From NCBI RefSeq assembly GCF_000219605.1, contig NC_015740.1, positions 868,001-932,000 on the forward strand: a stretch of DNA of 64,000 bases, written 5' to 3'. Under the pieces are notes generated by a model. That model saw only the letters and a list, made by a program, of their open reading frames with translations. It ran no database searches and was not told the DNA's origin. Made by a program: the position numbers and the translations under genes. Positions 51,930 through 63,931 of this stretch are shown one piece after another. The number at the start of each line of letters is the position of its first letter. The first letter of the stretch is position 1. This DNA is from Stutzerimonas stutzeri (lineage in GTDB: Bacteria > Pseudomonadota > Gammaproteobacteria > Pseudomonadales > Pseudomonadaceae).

Positions 51930-52068
51930 CGCGGACCCTGAACTTCCCCCTGGGCATTTCCCTGCCTTACGCAATTGCACGGGCGTCACCTTCCGGCCCC
52001 ATGCAGCCATGCCAGCCACTAATCATTCTTTCAAAGCGCTGGGTGAGCAGGATCAACGGAGATACAAG

Positions 52069-52380
52069 ATGTACGCAGTTATCGTAACCGGCGGCAAGCA
52101 ATACAAGGTTGCCGAAGGCGAATACCTCAAGATTGAAAAACTCGAAGTTCCGACTGGCGAAGCTGTCACCTTTGACCGCGTTCTGCTGATCGGCAACGGC
52201 GACGATGTGAAGATCGGCGCTCCGGTGGTCGATGGTGCCAAAGTCACCGCTGAAGTGGTTGCCCAGGGCCGCCACGACAAAGTGACCATCATCAAGTTCC
52301 GCCGTCGTAAGCACCACATGAAGCGTCAGGGCCACCGTCAGTGGTTCACTGAGGTCAAAATCACCGGTATTCAGGGCTAA
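52069..52380 (+). CDS. rplU: 50S ribosomal protein L21
   Basis: A 103-residue protein: [18 protein letters not shown] start, [14 protein letters not shown] middle, [16 protein letters not shown] rRNA-binding loop (about 77-92) and KITGI end, all typical of bL21. ATG 52069 follows CGGAGATACAAG. First gene of the rplU-rpmA operon; rpmA begins 35 bases on. Confidence 0.97.
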   Translation: MYAVIVTGGKQYKVAEGEYLKIEKLEVPTGEAVTFDRVLLIGNGDDVKIGAPVVDGAKVTAEVVAQGRHDKVTIIKFRRRKHHMKRQGHRQWFTEVKITGIQG

Positions 52381-52415
52381 TCGGGCCTGAATCCCCATAT
52401 AGGAGTATTGAACTC

Positions 52416-52673
52416 ATGGCACACAAAAAAGCTGGCGGTTCTACCCGCAACGGTCGCGACTCAGAAGCCAAACGACTTGGCGTGAAGATGTACGGCGGCC
52501 AGGCCATCAAGGCCGGCAACATCATCGTGCGTCAGCGCGGCACCCAGTTCCACGCCGGTTATGGCGTTGGCATGGGCAAGGACCACACCCTCTTCGCCAA
52601 GGTCGAAGGCGTGGTCAAGTTCGAAGTGAAGGGCGCTTTTGGCCGTCGCTACGTGAGCGTCGTCGCAGCCTAA
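52416..52673 (+). CDS. rpmA: 50S ribosomal protein L27
   Basis: An 85-residue protein with the L27 signature [17 protein letters not shown], the N-terminal tail reaching the peptidyl-transferase centre, then [21 protein letters not shown] precedes the ATG. Followed by an intrinsic terminator. Confidence 0.97.
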   Translation: MAHKKAGGSTRNGRDSEAKRLGVKMYGGQAIKAGNIIVRQRGTQFHAGYGVGMGKDHTLFAKVEGVVKFEVKGAFGRRYVSVVAA

Positions 52674-52688
52674 CTGCGGCGTTGCTGG

Positions 52689-52718
52689 AAAAGCCCTGTC
52701 ATGCGACGGGGCTTTTTT
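52689..52718 (+). terminator. Intrinsic terminator after rpmA
   Basis: AAAAGCCCTGTC-ATGC-GACGGGGCTTTTTT hairpin with a six-T tract, 16 bases after the rpmA stop. Confidence 0.85.
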
Positions 52719-52803
52719 GTTTCTGTATCCTGTGAGGCTCTTGCCGAGAACCGCTTGGCGATCGTCCGGTTTTTCGCAAGATCCTTACGTTCTTGTTTCT
52801 TAA

Positions 52804-54048
<1,245 letters not shown>

Positions 54049-54154
54049 CGCGAGCGTCGGGCCGCTGTGAGGTCTGGTTCAGGCGGGTGATCGACGGGCT
54101 GGCTCGTGCGCAGCCCGATCCGGAAGTGTTTTGGCCGAATGGAAGGCGGGAACG

Positions 54155-55273
54155 ATGCGGGACAAGGTGAGCGGCGCGCGGCGCTGGGTGGTGAAGATTG
54201 GCAGTGCGCTGCTGACCGCCGACGGTCGAGGGCTCGATCAGGCGGCGATGGCTGTCTGGGTCGACCAGATGGTGGCGCTGCGAGCGGCGGGCGTCGAGCT
54301 GGTGCTGGTCTCGTCCGGTGCGGTGGCCGCCGGCATGAGTCGTCTCGGCTGGGCTTCGCGCCCCAAGGCGGTGCACGAGCTTCAGGCTGCCGCTGCGGTG
54401 GGCCAGATGGGGTTGATTCGTGCCTGGGAGTCGAGCTTTGCGCGCTGCGATCAGCAGACCGCGCAGATTCTGGTCACCCATGACGATCTGTCCGATCGCA
54501 AGCGCTACCTCAATGCGCGCAGCACGTTGCGCACGCTCATCGATCTCGGCGTGGTGCCGGTCATCAACGAGAACGACACGGTGGTCACCGACGAGATCCG
54601 CTTCGGTGACAACGATACCCTGGCCGCACTGGTTGCCAACCTGGTCGAGGCCGATCTGCTGGTGATCCTCACCGATCGCGATGGCATGTTCGATGCCGAT
54701 CCGCGCCATAACCCCGAAGCCAATCTGATCAGCGAGGCGCGTGCCGACGACCCGGCGCTGGATGCGGTCGCAGGCGGCACCGGTGGCGCCCTGGGGCGCG
54801 GCGGCATGCAGACGAAGCTCCGGGCGGCGCGCCTCGCTGCGCGTTCCGGTGCGCACACGGTGATCGTCGGTGGGCGCATCGAGCAGGTGCTGTCGCGCCT
54901 CAAGGCGGGCGAGCGGCTGGGTACCCTGCTGGCGCCTGAATGCAATCGGCATGCGGCGCGCAAGCAATGGCTGGCCGGGCATCTGCAGACGCGTGGCACG
55001 CTGACCCTGGATGAAGGGGCGGTGCTGGCCTTGCGTCAGGGCAACCGCAGCCTGCTGCCGGTCGGCGTGCGTGCGGTGCAGGGCGCGTTCCGTCGTGGCG
55101 AGATGGTGGTCTGCGTCGGTCCGCAGGGCGCCGAGGTGGCGCGTGGTCTGGTGAATTACAGTGCAGCCGAGGCGCAGCGCATTCTCGGGCGGCCATCCGA
55201 CGAGATCGAAAAGCTGCTGGGCTATGTCGATGAGCCCGAGTTGATCCATCGCGACAACATGATTCTGGTCTGA
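54155..55273 (+). CDS. proB: Glutamate 5-kinase
   Basis: A 372-residue enzyme for the first step of proline synthesis: amino acid kinase domain ([10 protein letters not shown] at about 11-20, [12 protein letters not shown] near 57-68, INENDTV near 142-148) plus a C-terminal PUA domain (about 280-365). ATG 54155 is preferred to an upstream GTG or ATG within the same frame because the kinase begins at once. It follows obgE by 106 bases. Confidence 0.95.
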   Translation: MRDKVSGARRWVVKIGSALLTADGRGLDQAAMAVWVDQMVALRAAGVELVLVSSGAVAAGMSRLGWASRPKAVHELQAAAAVGQMGLIRAWESSFARCDQQTAQILVTHDDLSDRKRYLNARSTLRTLIDLGVVPVINENDTVVTDEIRFGDNDTLAALVANLVEADLLVILTDRDGMFDADPRHNPEANLISEARADDPALDAVAGGTGGALGRGGMQTKLRAARLAARSGAHTVIVGGRIEQVLSRLKAGERLGTLLAPECNRHAARKQWLAGHLQTRGTLTLDEGAVLALRQGNRSLLPVGVRAVQGAFRRGEMVVCVGPQGAEVARGLVNYSAAEAQRILGRPSDEIEKLLGYVDEPELIHRDNMILV

Positions 55274-55281
55274 GGTGTTCC

Positions 55282-55746
55282 ATGCGCTTGGCGATTGCGG
55301 CACTGATGATGGGATTGGCCCTGCCGGGCCTGGCGGCTGCCGAGGAGATCGGCGCGGTCGACACGGTGTTCAAGTGGCTCGGGCCGAATCACAAGATCGT
55401 CGTCGAGGCATTCGATGATCCCATGGTCGATGGCGTGACCTGCTATCTGTCGCGGGCCAAGACCGGTGGAATAAAAGGTGGCCTGGGGTTGGCGGAGGAT
55501 CGCGCGGAAGCCTCCATCGCCTGTCGTCAGGTCGGCCCGATTCGCATCAAGGGCAAGCTCAAGGATGGCGATTTGGTGTTCAAGGAGCGCACGTCGCTGG
55601 TGTTCAAGACCATGCAGGTGGTGCGTTTCTTTGACGAGTCGCGCAATGCGCTGGTCTATCTCGTGTACAGCGATCGGGTCATCGAGGGTAGTCCGCAGAA
55701 TGCTGTGACGGCGATTCCGATTCTGCCCTGGCCGGTGACGCAATAA
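55282..55746 (+). CDS. creA: CreA family periplasmic protein
   Basis: A 154-residue exported protein: signal peptide ([18 protein letters not shown], cleavage near residue 20), then the CreA core ([23 protein letters not shown] start near 22; [20 protein letters not shown] near 43; a second Cys near 81 probably pairing with C53). The function is unknown. It follows proB by eight bases and is followed by a terminator shared with rpsT. Confidence 0.9.
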   Translation: MRLAIAALMMGLALPGLAAAEEIGAVDTVFKWLGPNHKIVVEAFDDPMVDGVTCYLSRAKTGGIKGGLGLAEDRAEASIACRQVGPIRIKGKLKDGDLVFKERTSLVFKTMQVVRFFDESRNALVYLVYSDRVIEGSPQNAVTAIPILPWPVTQ

Positions 55747-55792
55747 TTGCCGTCGTCTGGATCCGTCGGGGTGAGGCAGAAAAAGCAGGCAC

Positions 55793-55821
55793 AAAAAAAC
55801 CGGCGCTAGGCCGGTTTTTTT
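55793..55821. terminator. Bidirectional terminator between creA and rpsT
   Basis: AAAAAAACCGGC ... GCCGGTTTTTTT, a GC stem with A/T tracts on both sides between two convergent genes. Confidence 0.9.
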
Positions 55822-55835
55822 ACAAGAACCTGCAG

Positions 55836-56114
55836 TTAGGCTGCAGCAGCTTCGCCGAGGGCCTTGATGTGGCCGTTCAGGCGGCTCTTGTGACGAGCGG
55901 CTTTGTTCTTGTGGATGATGCCTTTGTCGGCCATGCGGTCGATGACCGGCACAGCGGCGGTGTAGGCTGCGCGGGCCTTGTCCAGGTCCTTGGCGTCGAT
56001 GGCCTTGACCACATTCTTGATGTAGGTGCGAACCATGGAGCGCAAGCTGGCGTTGTGGCTGCGACGCTTCTCAGCCTGAATTGCGCGTTTTTTGGCGGAA
56101 GGGCTGTTGGCCAC
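55836..56114 (-). CDS. rpsT: 30S ribosomal protein S20
   Basis: A 92-residue protein: [20 protein letters not shown] at the N-terminus and the family helices [18 protein letters not shown] and [16 protein letters not shown]. The start is a GTG at 56114 with GAGGAG seven bases upstream; no ATG is available at the conserved position. Non-ATG starts of rpsT are known in other gammaproteobacteria and are linked to autoregulation. Divergent from murJ across 221 bases with no other gene seen. Confidence 0.96.
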   Translation of the reverse strand: MANSPSAKKRAIQAEKRRSHNASLRSMVRTYIKNVVKAIDAKDLDKARAAYTAAVPVIDRMADKGIIHKNKAARHKSRLNGHIKALGEAAAA

Positions 56115-56335
56115 CGTCGAACTCCTCGAAAACGTGGGGATTGCAAAGCAAATAAGGCCGCGAATCATGCCGATGCGAAGGGCGTTTGTCAAGCCTGGTC
56201 GAATGGCTTGAGAAGCTGGCCGGACAGATGGGCTGAGGCTAAACTCGCCGCCTCATTTCGTGTCGTAACTGGCCATCGATCAGGCCGGCGCAGGGCGCCC
56301 GGTCGATCACTCTCGCTGCAACTCTAGGAAGACAA

Positions 56336-57883
56336 ATGTCCGAAAAAATCGGCAAGGGCGGATTGTTGCGCTCCAGCGCCGTGGTCAGTGTCATGACCCT
56401 GCTGTCGCGCGTGCTGGGCATGGTACGCGATATGGTGGTCGCCAGCTACTTCGGCTCCGGTGCGGCGGCGGATGCGTTCTTCATCGCGTTCAAGATCCCC
56501 AACTTCCTCCGCCGGTTGTTCGCCGAGGGGGCCTTCGCCCAGGCCTTCGTGCCGGTGTTGTCGGAGTACCGCACCAAGCGCACGCTGGCGGACGTCAAGC
56601 AGCTGGTGGATCGTACGGCTGGCATGCTGGGGCTCATTCTGGCAGGGCTGACTGCATTGGGCGTGCTGTTCGCGCCCTATGTGGTGATGGTCTTCGCGCC
56701 GGGCTTTCATGACGATCCGGCGAAAATGCAGCTGGCCGGCGAGCTGCTGCGCATCACCTTTCCCTATCTGATGCTGATCTCGCTGACGGCCTTCACCTCG
56801 GGGGTGCTGAACAGCTACGGCTATTTCGCGGTGCCCGGCTTCACGCCTGTGCTGCTCAACGTCTGCATGATCATGTCGGCGTTGTTCCTGACCCCCTATT
56901 TCGATCAGCCGATCATGGCGCTGGCCTGGGGCGTGTTCATCGCCGGGTTCGCCCAGCTGGCTTTCCAGCTGCCGTATGTCGCCAAGCTGGGGCTGCTGCC
57001 CAGGCCACGAGTCAAGCGGGGTGACGAGGGGGTGCGGCGCATCATGCTGTTGATGGTGCCGGCGCTGTTCGGGGTTTCGGTGAGCCAGATCAATCTACTG
57101 CTGGATACCGTGCTGGCGTCCTTCCTGCAAACCGGCAGCGTCTCCTGGCTCTATTACGCCGACCGGCTGTCTGAATTGCCGCTGGGTGCGTTCGGCATCG
57201 CCATCGGCACGGTAATTCTACCGAGCCTGTCGCGCCAGCATGCTGGCGAGGATCCCAAGGCGTTCTCGGCGACTCTGGACTGGGCGCTGCGCATGGTGCT
57301 GCTGGTGGGCGTACCGGCGGCACTGGCACTGGGCATTCTCGCCGAACCGATGATCGCCAGCCTGTTCTACTACGGCGCCATGAGCGAGGAGGCGGTAGTG
57401 CAGTCGGCTCGGGCGCTGCAGGCGTACTCGCTGGGCGTACTGGCGTTCATGTTGATCAAGGTGCTGGCGCCGGGCTTCTTCGCGCGTCAGGACCTGAAGA
57501 CGCCGGTGCGTGTCGCCGTGATCTGTATGGTGGCGAACATGGTGATGAACCTGATTCTGATCTGGCCGCTGCAGCACGTCGGCCTGGCGCTGGCGACTTC
57601 GCTGTCATCCATGCTCAATGCCGTGCTGCTTTTCTGGGGGCTGTACAAAATCGGCGTCTATCGGCCGGCACCCGGCTGGTGGCTGTTCGGCCTGCGCCTG
57701 GCGGCGGCCTGTGCGGCGATGGTGGCGGTGGTCTGGTGGCTGAACGTGCCGGCCCAGGACTGGTTCCAGTGGGGTTGGCAGCAGCGCGCGCTGCAATTGG
57801 GCTTGCTGGTCTGTGCCGGCCTGGCGGCATTTGCCGGCGGGCTCTTGCTGACGGGGTTGCGGCCGCGACATTTGCGGCATTGA
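56336..57883 (+). CDS. murJ: Lipid II flippase MurJ (MviN)
   Basis: A 515-residue inner-membrane protein with about 14 helices, of the MOP/MviN family: SVMTLLSRVLGMVRDMVVASYFG (start near 20), FFIAFKIPNFLRRLFAEGAFAQAF (start near 48) and the central cationic PRPRVKRGDEGVRR loop near 222. It flips lipid II for peptidoglycan synthesis and is essential in most species. Begins the murJ-ribF-ileS-lspA-fkpB-ispH run. Confidence 0.95.
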   Translation: MSEKIGKGGLLRSSAVVSVMTLLSRVLGMVRDMVVASYFGSGAAADAFFIAFKIPNFLRRLFAEGAFAQAFVPVLSEYRTKRTLADVKQLVDRTAGMLGLILAGLTALGVLFAPYVVMVFAPGFHDDPAKMQLAGELLRITFPYLMLISLTAFTSGVLNSYGYFAVPGFTPVLLNVCMIMSALFLTPYFDQPIMALAWGVFIAGFAQLAFQLPYVAKLGLLPRPRVKRGDEGVRRIMLLMVPALFGVSVSQINLLLDTVLASFLQTGSVSWLYYADRLSELPLGAFGIAIGTVILPSLSRQHAGEDPKAFSATLDWALRMVLLVGVPAALALGILAEPMIASLFYYGAMSEEAVVQSARALQAYSLGVLAFMLIKVLAPGFFARQDLKTPVRVAVICMVANMVMNLILIWPLQHVGLALATSLSSMLNAVLLFWGLYKIGVYRPAPGWWLFGLRLAAACAAMVAVVWWLNVPAQDWFQWGWQQRALQLGLLVCAGLAAFAGGLLLTGLRPRHLRH

Positions 57884-57967
57884 TCGCCACTGTCCGGCCG
57901 ATGCAAACCTGTCCGGGATGCTCGGCACATGCGTATAATCGGCCACTTTTCAAGCAAGAAGTGCGGT

Positions 57968-58918
57968 ATGCAGCTGGTTCGAGGCCTTCACAATCTGCGA
58001 CCCCGGCATCGGGGCTGCGTCGCCACCATCGGCAATTTCGACGGCGTGCACCGGGGGCATCAGGCCATCCTGGCGCGGCTGCGCGAGCGTGCGGCCGAAT
58101 TGGGGCTGCCCAGTTGTGTGGTGATCTTCGAGCCGCAACCGCGTGAGTTCTTTTCGCCGGACAAGGCGCCGGCACGGCTCACCCGGTTGCGTGAAAAGCT
58201 GCAGCTCCTGAGCGAGCAGGGCGTCGATCTGGTGCTGTGTCTGGCGTTCAATCGCCGCCTGCGTGAGCTGAGTGCCGCCGAGTTCGTCCATGCCACGCTG
58301 GTGGAAGGCCTTGGCGTGCGGCACCTGGAAGTGGGTGACGATTTCCGTTTCGGTTGCGACCGCGCCGGCGATTTCGATTTCCTGCTCAAGGCCGGCGCGG
58401 CCGAAGGCTTCTCGGTTGAGGCCGCGACCACCATTGAGGTGGATGGCGAGCGGGTCAGCAGTACGCGGCTGCGCCAAGTGCTGGCCGACGGTGACCTGGG
58501 CTGTGCCGAGGCGCTGCTCGGCAGGCCGTTCGGTATCACCGGTCGGGTCATGCATGGGCAAAAGCTAGGTCGCCAGCTCGGCGCACCGACTGCCAATGTG
58601 CAGCTCAAGCGTCGCAATACGCCGCTCAGCGGCGTGTTCGTCGTGACACTCGAGGTAGAGGGCAATGTGTTCGCAGGCGTGGCCAACATCGGCATGCGGC
58701 CTACGGTCGAAAGCGACGGCCAGCCCCATCTGGAGGTCCATCTGCTCGATTACCAGGGTGACCTGTATGGCCGTCTGGTGCAGGTGACCTTTCATCGCAA
58801 GCTGCGCGACGAGCAGCGCTTTGCCTCGCTTGAGGCGCTCAAGACGGCGATCGATGCGGACATCGCCGCTGCCCGTGATTACTGGCGGGCTTCATCCCTT
58901 ATGACGAGTCAGGACTGA
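57968..58918 (+). CDS. ribF: Bifunctional riboflavin kinase / FAD synthetase
   Basis: A 316-residue enzyme converting riboflavin to FMN and FAD. The N-terminal adenylyltransferase has the nucleotidyl motif [13 protein letters not shown] (about 19-31) and VSSTRLR (about 162-168); the C-terminal flavokinase has [12 protein letters not shown] (about 202-213). ATG 57968 is taken because it gives the family start ([10 protein letters not shown]). A TATAAT hexamer at 57934-57939 suggests a local promoter. It ends one base before the ileS ATG. Confidence 0.95.
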   Translation: MQLVRGLHNLRPRHRGCVATIGNFDGVHRGHQAILARLRERAAELGLPSCVVIFEPQPREFFSPDKAPARLTRLREKLQLLSEQGVDLVLCLAFNRRLRELSAAEFVHATLVEGLGVRHLEVGDDFRFGCDRAGDFDFLLKAGAAEGFSVEAATTIEVDGERVSSTRLRQVLADGDLGCAEALLGRPFGITGRVMHGQKLGRQLGAPTANVQLKRRNTPLSGVFVVTLEVEGNVFAGVANIGMRPTVESDGQPHLEVHLLDYQGDLYGRLVQVTFHRKLRDEQRFASLEALKTAIDADIAAARDYWRASSLMTSQD

Positions 58919-58919
58919 A

Positions 58920-61751
58920 ATGACCGATTACAAAGCGACCCTCAATCTGCCGTCCACGGCATTTCCGATGAAGGCCGGTCTGCCACAGCGCGAGCCGGAG
59001 ATTCTGCAGCGCTGGAACAGCATCGACCTGTACCGGAAGCTGCGGCAGATCGGCGAGGGACGCCCGAAGTTCATCCTGCACGATGGCCCGCCGTACGCCA
59101 ACGGCAACATCCACATCGGCCATGCGGTGAACAAGGTCATCAAGGACATGATCGTGCGTTCGCGTACCCTCGCCGGGTTCGACGCACCTTACGTACCGGG
59201 TTGGGACTGCCATGGCTTGCCCATCGAGCACAAGGTCGAGACCACCTTCGGCAAGAACCAGCCAGCGGATCTGACCCGCGAGCGTTGCCGCGCCTACGCC
59301 GCCGAGCAGATCGAAGGGCAGAAGGCCGACTTCATTCGTCTCGGCGTTCTGGGCGACTGGGACAACCCCTACAAGACCATGGACTTCGCCAACGAGGCCG
59401 GGGAAATTCGTGCCCTGGCCAAGATGGTTGAGGGTGGCTTTGTCTTCAAGGGCCTGAAGCCGGTGAATTGGTGCTTCGACTGCGGTTCGGCGCTGGCAGA
59501 GGCCGAGGTGGAGTATCAGGACAAGAAATCCGATGCCATCGACGTCGCCTTCGATGTCGAGGACGCCGACAAGCTGGCCGCCGCGTTCGGCCTGGCCAGT
59601 CTGGCCAAGTCCGCCAGCATCGTCATCTGGACCACCACGCCCTGGACCATTCCGGCCAACCAGGCGCTGAACGTGCATCCCGAGTTCGTCTATGCGCTGG
59701 TGGACACCGGCGAGCGCTTGCTGGTGCTGGCCGAAGAACTGGTCGAGTCCTGTCTGCAGCGCTATGGCCTGGCCGGTGAAATCATCGCCCGTTGCGAAGG
59801 CAAGGCGCTGGAGCTGATCCGCTTCCGTCATCCGTTCTACGAGCGCTTCGCTCCGGTCTATCTGGCCGACTACGTGGAAACCGGTGCCGGTACCGGTATC
59901 GTCCATTCGGCGCCCGCATACGGCGAGGACGACTTCCGCTCCTGCAAGCACTACGGGATGGAGAATGACGACATTCTCGGCCCGGTGCAGAGCAACGGCG
60001 TCTATGTCTCGGATCTGCCGTTCTTTGGCGGCCAGTTCATCTGGAAGGCTAATCCGGTGATCGTCGAAAAGCTCGCCGAGGTGGGTGCGCTGCTCAAGCA
60101 CGAGTCGATCCAGCACAGCTACATGCACTGCTGGCGGCACAAGACGCCGCTGATCTACCGCGCCACGGCGCAGTGGTTCGTCGGCATGGACAAGGTTGCC
60201 CATGACGGCAGTTCGCTGCGTCGTCGTGCACTGGACGCCATCGAGCAGACCGAGTTCGTCCCGGCCTGGGGGCAGGCGCGCCTGCACGGCATGATCGCCG
60301 GACGCCCGGACTGGTGCATCTCGCGCCAGCGCACCTGGGGCGTGCCGATCCCGTTCTTCCTGCACAAGGAAAGCGGCGAACTGCACCCGCGCACCGTCGA
60401 GCTGATGGAGCAGGTGGCGCAGCGCGTAGAGCAGGGCGGTATCGAGGCCTGGTCGAAGCTGGACGCGGCCGAGCTGCTCGGCGACGAAGCGGCGCAGTAC
60501 GAGAAGATCACCGATACCCTGGACGTCTGGTTCGATTCCGGCACCACCCACTGGCACGTGATGCGCGGCTCGCACCCCATGGGCCACGAGCAGGGGCCGC
60601 GTGCCGACCTCTATCTGGAAGGCTCCGATCAGCATCGCGGCTGGTTCCATTCCTCGCTGCTGACCGGCGCGGCCATCGACGGTCATGCGCCGTACAAGGG
60701 CCTGCTGACCCACGGTTTCACCGTGGATGAGAACGGCCGCAAGATGTCCAAGTCCCTCGGCAACGTCATCGCGCCGCAGGAAATCACCGACAGCATGGGC
60801 GCCGACATCCTGCGTCTGTGGGTCTCGGCCACCGACTATTCCGGCGAGATGGCGGTTTCCAAGCAGATCCTGCAGCGCAGCGCCGATGCCTATCGACGCA
60901 TCCGCAACACCGCGCGCTTCCTGCTCTCGAATCTCGACGGTTTCGACCCGGCGCAGCACATGGTGCCGAATGATCAGCTGATTGCGCTGGATCGCTGGGC
61001 CATCGACCGTGCGCTGCTGCTGCAGCGCGAGATCGAGGAGGCTTACACCAGCTACCGGTTCTGGAACGTTTACCAGAAGGTGCACAACTTCTGCGTGCAG
61101 GAGCTGGGCGGCTTCTATCTGGACATCATCAAGGACCGCCAGTACACCACCGGCGCCGACAGTCTGCCGCGGCGTTCCTGCCAGACTGCGCTGTACCACA
61201 TTGCCGAGGCGCTGGTGCGCTGGATCGCACCGATCCTGGCGTTCACCGCCGAAGAGATCTGGCAGTACCTGCCGGGCGAGCGTAACGAGTCGGTGATGCT
61301 CAATACCTGGTACGAAGGGCTTGCCGAGCTGCCGGAAGGCTTCGAGCTGGGTCGCCCGTTCTGGGACAAGGTCATGGAGGTCAAGGCGGCGGTAAACAAG
61401 GAGCTGGAGAACCAGCGCAACGCCAAGGCCATCGGCGGTAACCTGCAGGCCGAAGTCACGCTGTATGCCGAAGATGCCCTGGTTGCAGAGTTGGCCAAGC
61501 TCGGCAACGAGCTGCGCTTCGTACTGATCACCTCTGCTGTCGATATCGCACCACTGACCCAGGCGCCAGCCGAAGCCGTGGACAGCGAATTGGTCGGCCT
61601 CAAGCTGGTGGTCAAGAAGACCGAGCACAGCAAGTGCGGGCGTTGCTGGCATCACCTTCCAGATGTTGGTGCTCATGCCGAGCATCCGGAAATCTGCGGG
61701 CGCTGCATCGAGAACATCGAAGGTGCTGGTGAGGTTCGCCACTATGCGTGA
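58920..61751 (+). CDS. ileS: Isoleucyl-tRNA synthetase
   Basis: A 943-residue class I synthetase: HIGH-type [12 protein letters not shown] (about 57-68), editing domain ([13 protein letters not shown] near 239), KMSKS (about 605-609) and a C-terminal zinc finger (CGRCWHHL ... CGRCIEN, near 905-930). The zinc-finger C-terminus marks the bacterial mupirocin-sensitive IleS1 type. Follows ribF by one base. A repeat fragment separates it from lspA. Confidence 0.97.
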   Translation: MTDYKATLNLPSTAFPMKAGLPQREPEILQRWNSIDLYRKLRQIGEGRPKFILHDGPPYANGNIHIGHAVNKVIKDMIVRSRTLAGFDAPYVPGWDCHGLPIEHKVETTFGKNQPADLTRERCRAYAAEQIEGQKADFIRLGVLGDWDNPYKTMDFANEAGEIRALAKMVEGGFVFKGLKPVNWCFDCGSALAEAEVEYQDKKSDAIDVAFDVEDADKLAAAFGLASLAKSASIVIWTTTPWTIPANQALNVHPEFVYALVDTGERLLVLAEELVESCLQRYGLAGEIIARCEGKALELIRFRHPFYERFAPVYLADYVETGAGTGIVHSAPAYGEDDFRSCKHYGMENDDILGPVQSNGVYVSDLPFFGGQFIWKANPVIVEKLAEVGALLKHESIQHSYMHCWRHKTPLIYRATAQWFVGMDKVAHDGSSLRRRALDAIEQTEFVPAWGQARLHGMIAGRPDWCISRQRTWGVPIPFFLHKESGELHPRTVELMEQVAQRVEQGGIEAWSKLDAAELLGDEAAQYEKITDTLDVWFDSGTTHWHVMRGSHPMGHEQGPRADLYLEGSDQHRGWFHSSLLTGAAIDGHAPYKGLLTHGFTVDENGRKMSKSLGNVIAPQEITDSMGADILRLWVSATDYSGEMAVSKQILQRSADAYRRIRNTARFLLSNLDGFDPAQHMVPNDQLIALDRWAIDRALLLQREIEEAYTSYRFWNVYQKVHNFCVQELGGFYLDIIKDRQYTTGADSLPRRSCQTALYHIAEALVRWIAPILAFTAEEIWQYLPGERNESVMLNTWYEGLAELPEGFELGRPFWDKVMEVKAAVNKELENQRNAKAIGGNLQAEVTLYAEDALVAELAKLGNELRFVLITSAVDIAPLTQAPAEAVDSELVGLKLVVKKTEHSKCGRCWHHLPDVGAHAEHPEICGRCIENIEGAGEVRHYA

Positions 61752-61767
61752 CTCTGTGCTTACTGCC

Positions 61768-61789
61768 GTAGGGTGGGCTTCAGCCCCCC
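61768..61789. repeat. GTAGGGTGGGCTTC repeat inside the ileS-lspA gap
   Basis: GTAGGGTGGGCTTCAGCCCCCC contains a GGGC-TTCA-GCCC hairpin and shares GTAGGGTGG with the element at 9814 and GGGTGGGCTTC with 17369. It lies within a 117-base gap between ileS and lspA, genes that in other pseudomonads lie nearly adjacent. Confidence 0.6.
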
Positions 61790-61868
61790 ATTACGACGTG
61801 GCCTTCCGTTTCGGTGGGGAAAGGACCACCACCACCTTGCCGCGCGGTGTGCTAGCGGAGGCTGCGGT

Positions 61869-62372
61869 ATGAGTGCACGTTTCGGCAGGCTCCCCTGGCT
61901 TTGGCTCAGTGTGCTGGTGATCGCCTTCGATCAGGCGACAAAACACTACTTCGAGGCCAATTTCAGCCTGTATCAAAAGGTCGACGTAGTTCCCGGCTAC
62001 TTCGCCTGGACGCTGGCTTACAACACCGGTGCGGCGTTCAGCTTCCTCGCCGATCACGGTGGCTGGCAGCGCTGGCTGTTTGCCGTGATCGCGATTGGCG
62101 TAAGCGCTGTGCTGGTGGTCTGGCTTAAGCGTCTAAAACCGAACGAAACCTGGCTGGCCGTCGCGCTGGCGCTGGTTCTGGGCGGTGCGATTGGCAATCT
62201 CTACGACCGCGTGGTGCTGGGCCATGTGGTCGATTTCATCCTGGTGCATTGGCAGAATCGCTGGTATTTCCCTGCATTCAATATCGCCGATAGCGCCATC
62301 ACCGTCGGCGCCGTGATGCTGGCGCTGGATATGTTCAAGGGCAACAAGACCGGAGAAGCCGCACATGACTGA
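61869..62372 (+). CDS. lspA: Lipoprotein signal peptidase LspA
   Basis: A 167-residue aspartyl peptidase of the inner membrane with four helices. The catalytic aspartates are in GNLYDRVVLGHVVDF (near 116) and FNIADSAITVG (near 139); YNTGAAFSFLA (about 54-64) is another family motif. It removes signal peptides from prolipoproteins such as the lipid-anchored serine hydrolase at 20.0 kb. Overlaps the start of fkpB by eight bases. Confidence 0.96.
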   Translation: MSARFGRLPWLWLSVLVIAFDQATKHYFEANFSLYQKVDVVPGYFAWTLAYNTGAAFSFLADHGGWQRWLFAVIAIGVSAVLVVWLKRLKPNETWLAVALALVLGGAIGNLYDRVVLGHVVDFILVHWQNRWYFPAFNIADSAITVGAVMLALDMFKGNKTGEAAHD

Positions 62373-62802
62373 ACAGCGCATTGGGCCGGACAAGGAAGTC
62401 ACCCTGCATTTCGCGCTCGGCCTGGAGACGGGTGAGCTGGTCGACAGCACGTTCGACAAGAAGCCTGCCACCTTCAAGGTGGGCGATGGCAACCTGCTGC
62501 CAGGCTTCGAGCAGCAACTCTACGGACTCAAGGCAGGTGACAAGCGCACCCTGCAGATTGCGCCGGAGCAGGGCTTCGGTCAGGTCAACCAGCAGAATGT
62601 GCAGGTCATGCCACGCAGTCAGTTCGCCGGGATGGAGCTCTCCGAAGGCTTGATGGTGAGCTTTCAGGACGCGGCCCGCACTGAGCTGCCAGGGGTGGTG
62701 AAGGCCTTCGATGACAATCAGGTCACTGTCGACTTCAACCATCCTCTGGCTGGCAAGACCCTGACGTTCGAAGTCGAAATCATCGACGTCAAACCGGTGT
62801 AA
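62365..62802 (+). CDS. fkpB: FKBP-type peptidyl-prolyl isomerase FkpB (SlpA-like)
   Basis: A 145-residue SlyD/SlpA-type isomerase: [20 protein letters not shown] opening (about 13-32), [21 protein letters not shown] (start near 33) and an inserted IF domain (about 70-125). It lacks the histidine-rich metal-binding tail of SlyD. Overlaps lspA and precedes ispH, the usual order in gammaproteobacteria. Confidence 0.94.
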   Translation: MTEQRIGPDKEVTLHFALGLETGELVDSTFDKKPATFKVGDGNLLPGFEQQLYGLKAGDKRTLQIAPEQGFGQVNQQNVQVMPRSQFAGMELSEGLMVSFQDAARTELPGVVKAFDDNQVTVDFNHPLAGKTLTFEVEIIDVKPV

Positions 62803-62920
62803 CCGGCTCGCAGTCGGCGGAGGCGTTCGCGTCCGCTGGCTGACGAAGGGCACCCGAGAAAGCCCGCACGTATCGCGTTACACTCCCCCGTCATCAAGCC
62901 TTCGCGTGCCGAGACCCATC

Positions 62921-63865
62921 ATGCAAATCAAACTCGCCAACCCTCGCGGCTTCTGCGCGGGTGTAGATCGCGCCATCGAAATCGTCAACCGCGCCTTGGA
63001 AGTCTTCGGTCCTCCGATCTATGTGCGACATGAGGTCGTGCACAACAAGTTCGTCGTGGAAGACCTGCGTGCCCGCGGTGCGGTCTTCGTCGAGGAGCTG
63101 GATCAGGTGCCGGACAACGTCATCGTCATCTTCAGCGCCCATGGCGTTTCACAGGCCGTTCGACAGGAAGCCGAGAAACGCGGCCTGAAGGTGTTCGACG
63201 CCACCTGTCCACTGGTGACCAAGGTGCATCTGGAAGTGGCCAAGTACAGTCGTGAAGGGCGCGAGTGCATCCTCATCGGCCACCAGGGCCACCCTGAAGT
63301 CGAAGGCACCATGGGGCAGTACGACTCGCGGAATGGCGGTGCGATCTATCTGGTCGAGGATGAAGAGGATGTCGCTCAGCTGCAGGTGCGCAACCCCGAG
63401 ACCCTGGCATTCGTCACCCAGACCACGTTGTCCATGGATGACACCAGTCGCGTCATCGACGCGCTGCGCAGCAAGTACCCGAGCATCGGCGGTCCACGCA
63501 AGGACGACATCTGCTACGCCACGCAGAATCGCCAGGATGCGGTAAAGCAATTGGCCGATGAATGCGACGTGGTACTGGTGGTCGGCAGCCCCAACAGCTC
63601 AAACTCAAACCGTCTGCGTGAGCTGGCAGAGCGCATGAACACCCCGGCCTATCTGATCGACGGCGCCGAGGACCTCAAGCGAGAATGGTTCGAGAGCGTC
63701 GAGCGTATCGGCATCACCGCCGGCGCATCGGCGCCAGAGGTGCTGGTGCGTGGGGTAATGGAGCGGCTGAAAGAGTGGGGTGCCAGCGACATGGCCGAGC
63801 TGGAAGGGCGGCCGGAGAACGTGACGTTCTCCATGCCGAAGGAACTGCGGGTTAAGGCACTGTGA
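62921..63865 (+). CDS. ispH: 4-hydroxy-3-methylbut-2-enyl diphosphate reductase IspH
   Basis: A 314-residue [4Fe-4S] enzyme, last step of the MEP isoprenoid pathway. Cluster cysteines: C12 (NPRGFCAGV), one in [11 protein letters not shown] (near 96) and one in [11 protein letters not shown] (near 197). Further motifs are VVHNKFVV (about 40-47) and [12 protein letters not shown] (near 225-236). ATG 62921 gives the conserved [10 protein letters not shown] start. A terminator follows at 63878. Confidence 0.96.
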   Translation: MQIKLANPRGFCAGVDRAIEIVNRALEVFGPPIYVRHEVVHNKFVVEDLRARGAVFVEELDQVPDNVIVIFSAHGVSQAVRQEAEKRGLKVFDATCPLVTKVHLEVAKYSREGRECILIGHQGHPEVEGTMGQYDSRNGGAIYLVEDEEDVAQLQVRNPETLAFVTQTTLSMDDTSRVIDALRSKYPSIGGPRKDDICYATQNRQDAVKQLADECDVVLVVGSPNSSNSNRLRELAERMNTPAYLIDGAEDLKREWFESVERIGITAGASAPEVLVRGVMERLKEWGASDMAELEGRPENVTFSMPKELRVKAL

Positions 63866-63877
63866 TGCTTTCTCGTC

Positions 63878-63907
63878 AAAAAAGGGGTCTTTAGAGACCC
63901 CTTTTTT
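63878..63907. terminator. Bidirectional terminator after ispH
   Basis: AAAAAAGGGGTCT-TTAG-AGACCCCTTTTTT, a perfect stem with A and T tracts, 12 bases after the ispH stop and before the convergent pilin-like gene. Confidence 0.92.
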
Positions 63908-63931
63908 ATTGTCTAGCGGAGCGCCTTCAGT

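Noticed and set aside
58899..61742. A 947-codon open frame antisense to ileS
   Set aside because: It mirrors ileS almost exactly; high third-position GC removes stops from the opposite strand. The translation is Gly/His/Val-rich with no domain.
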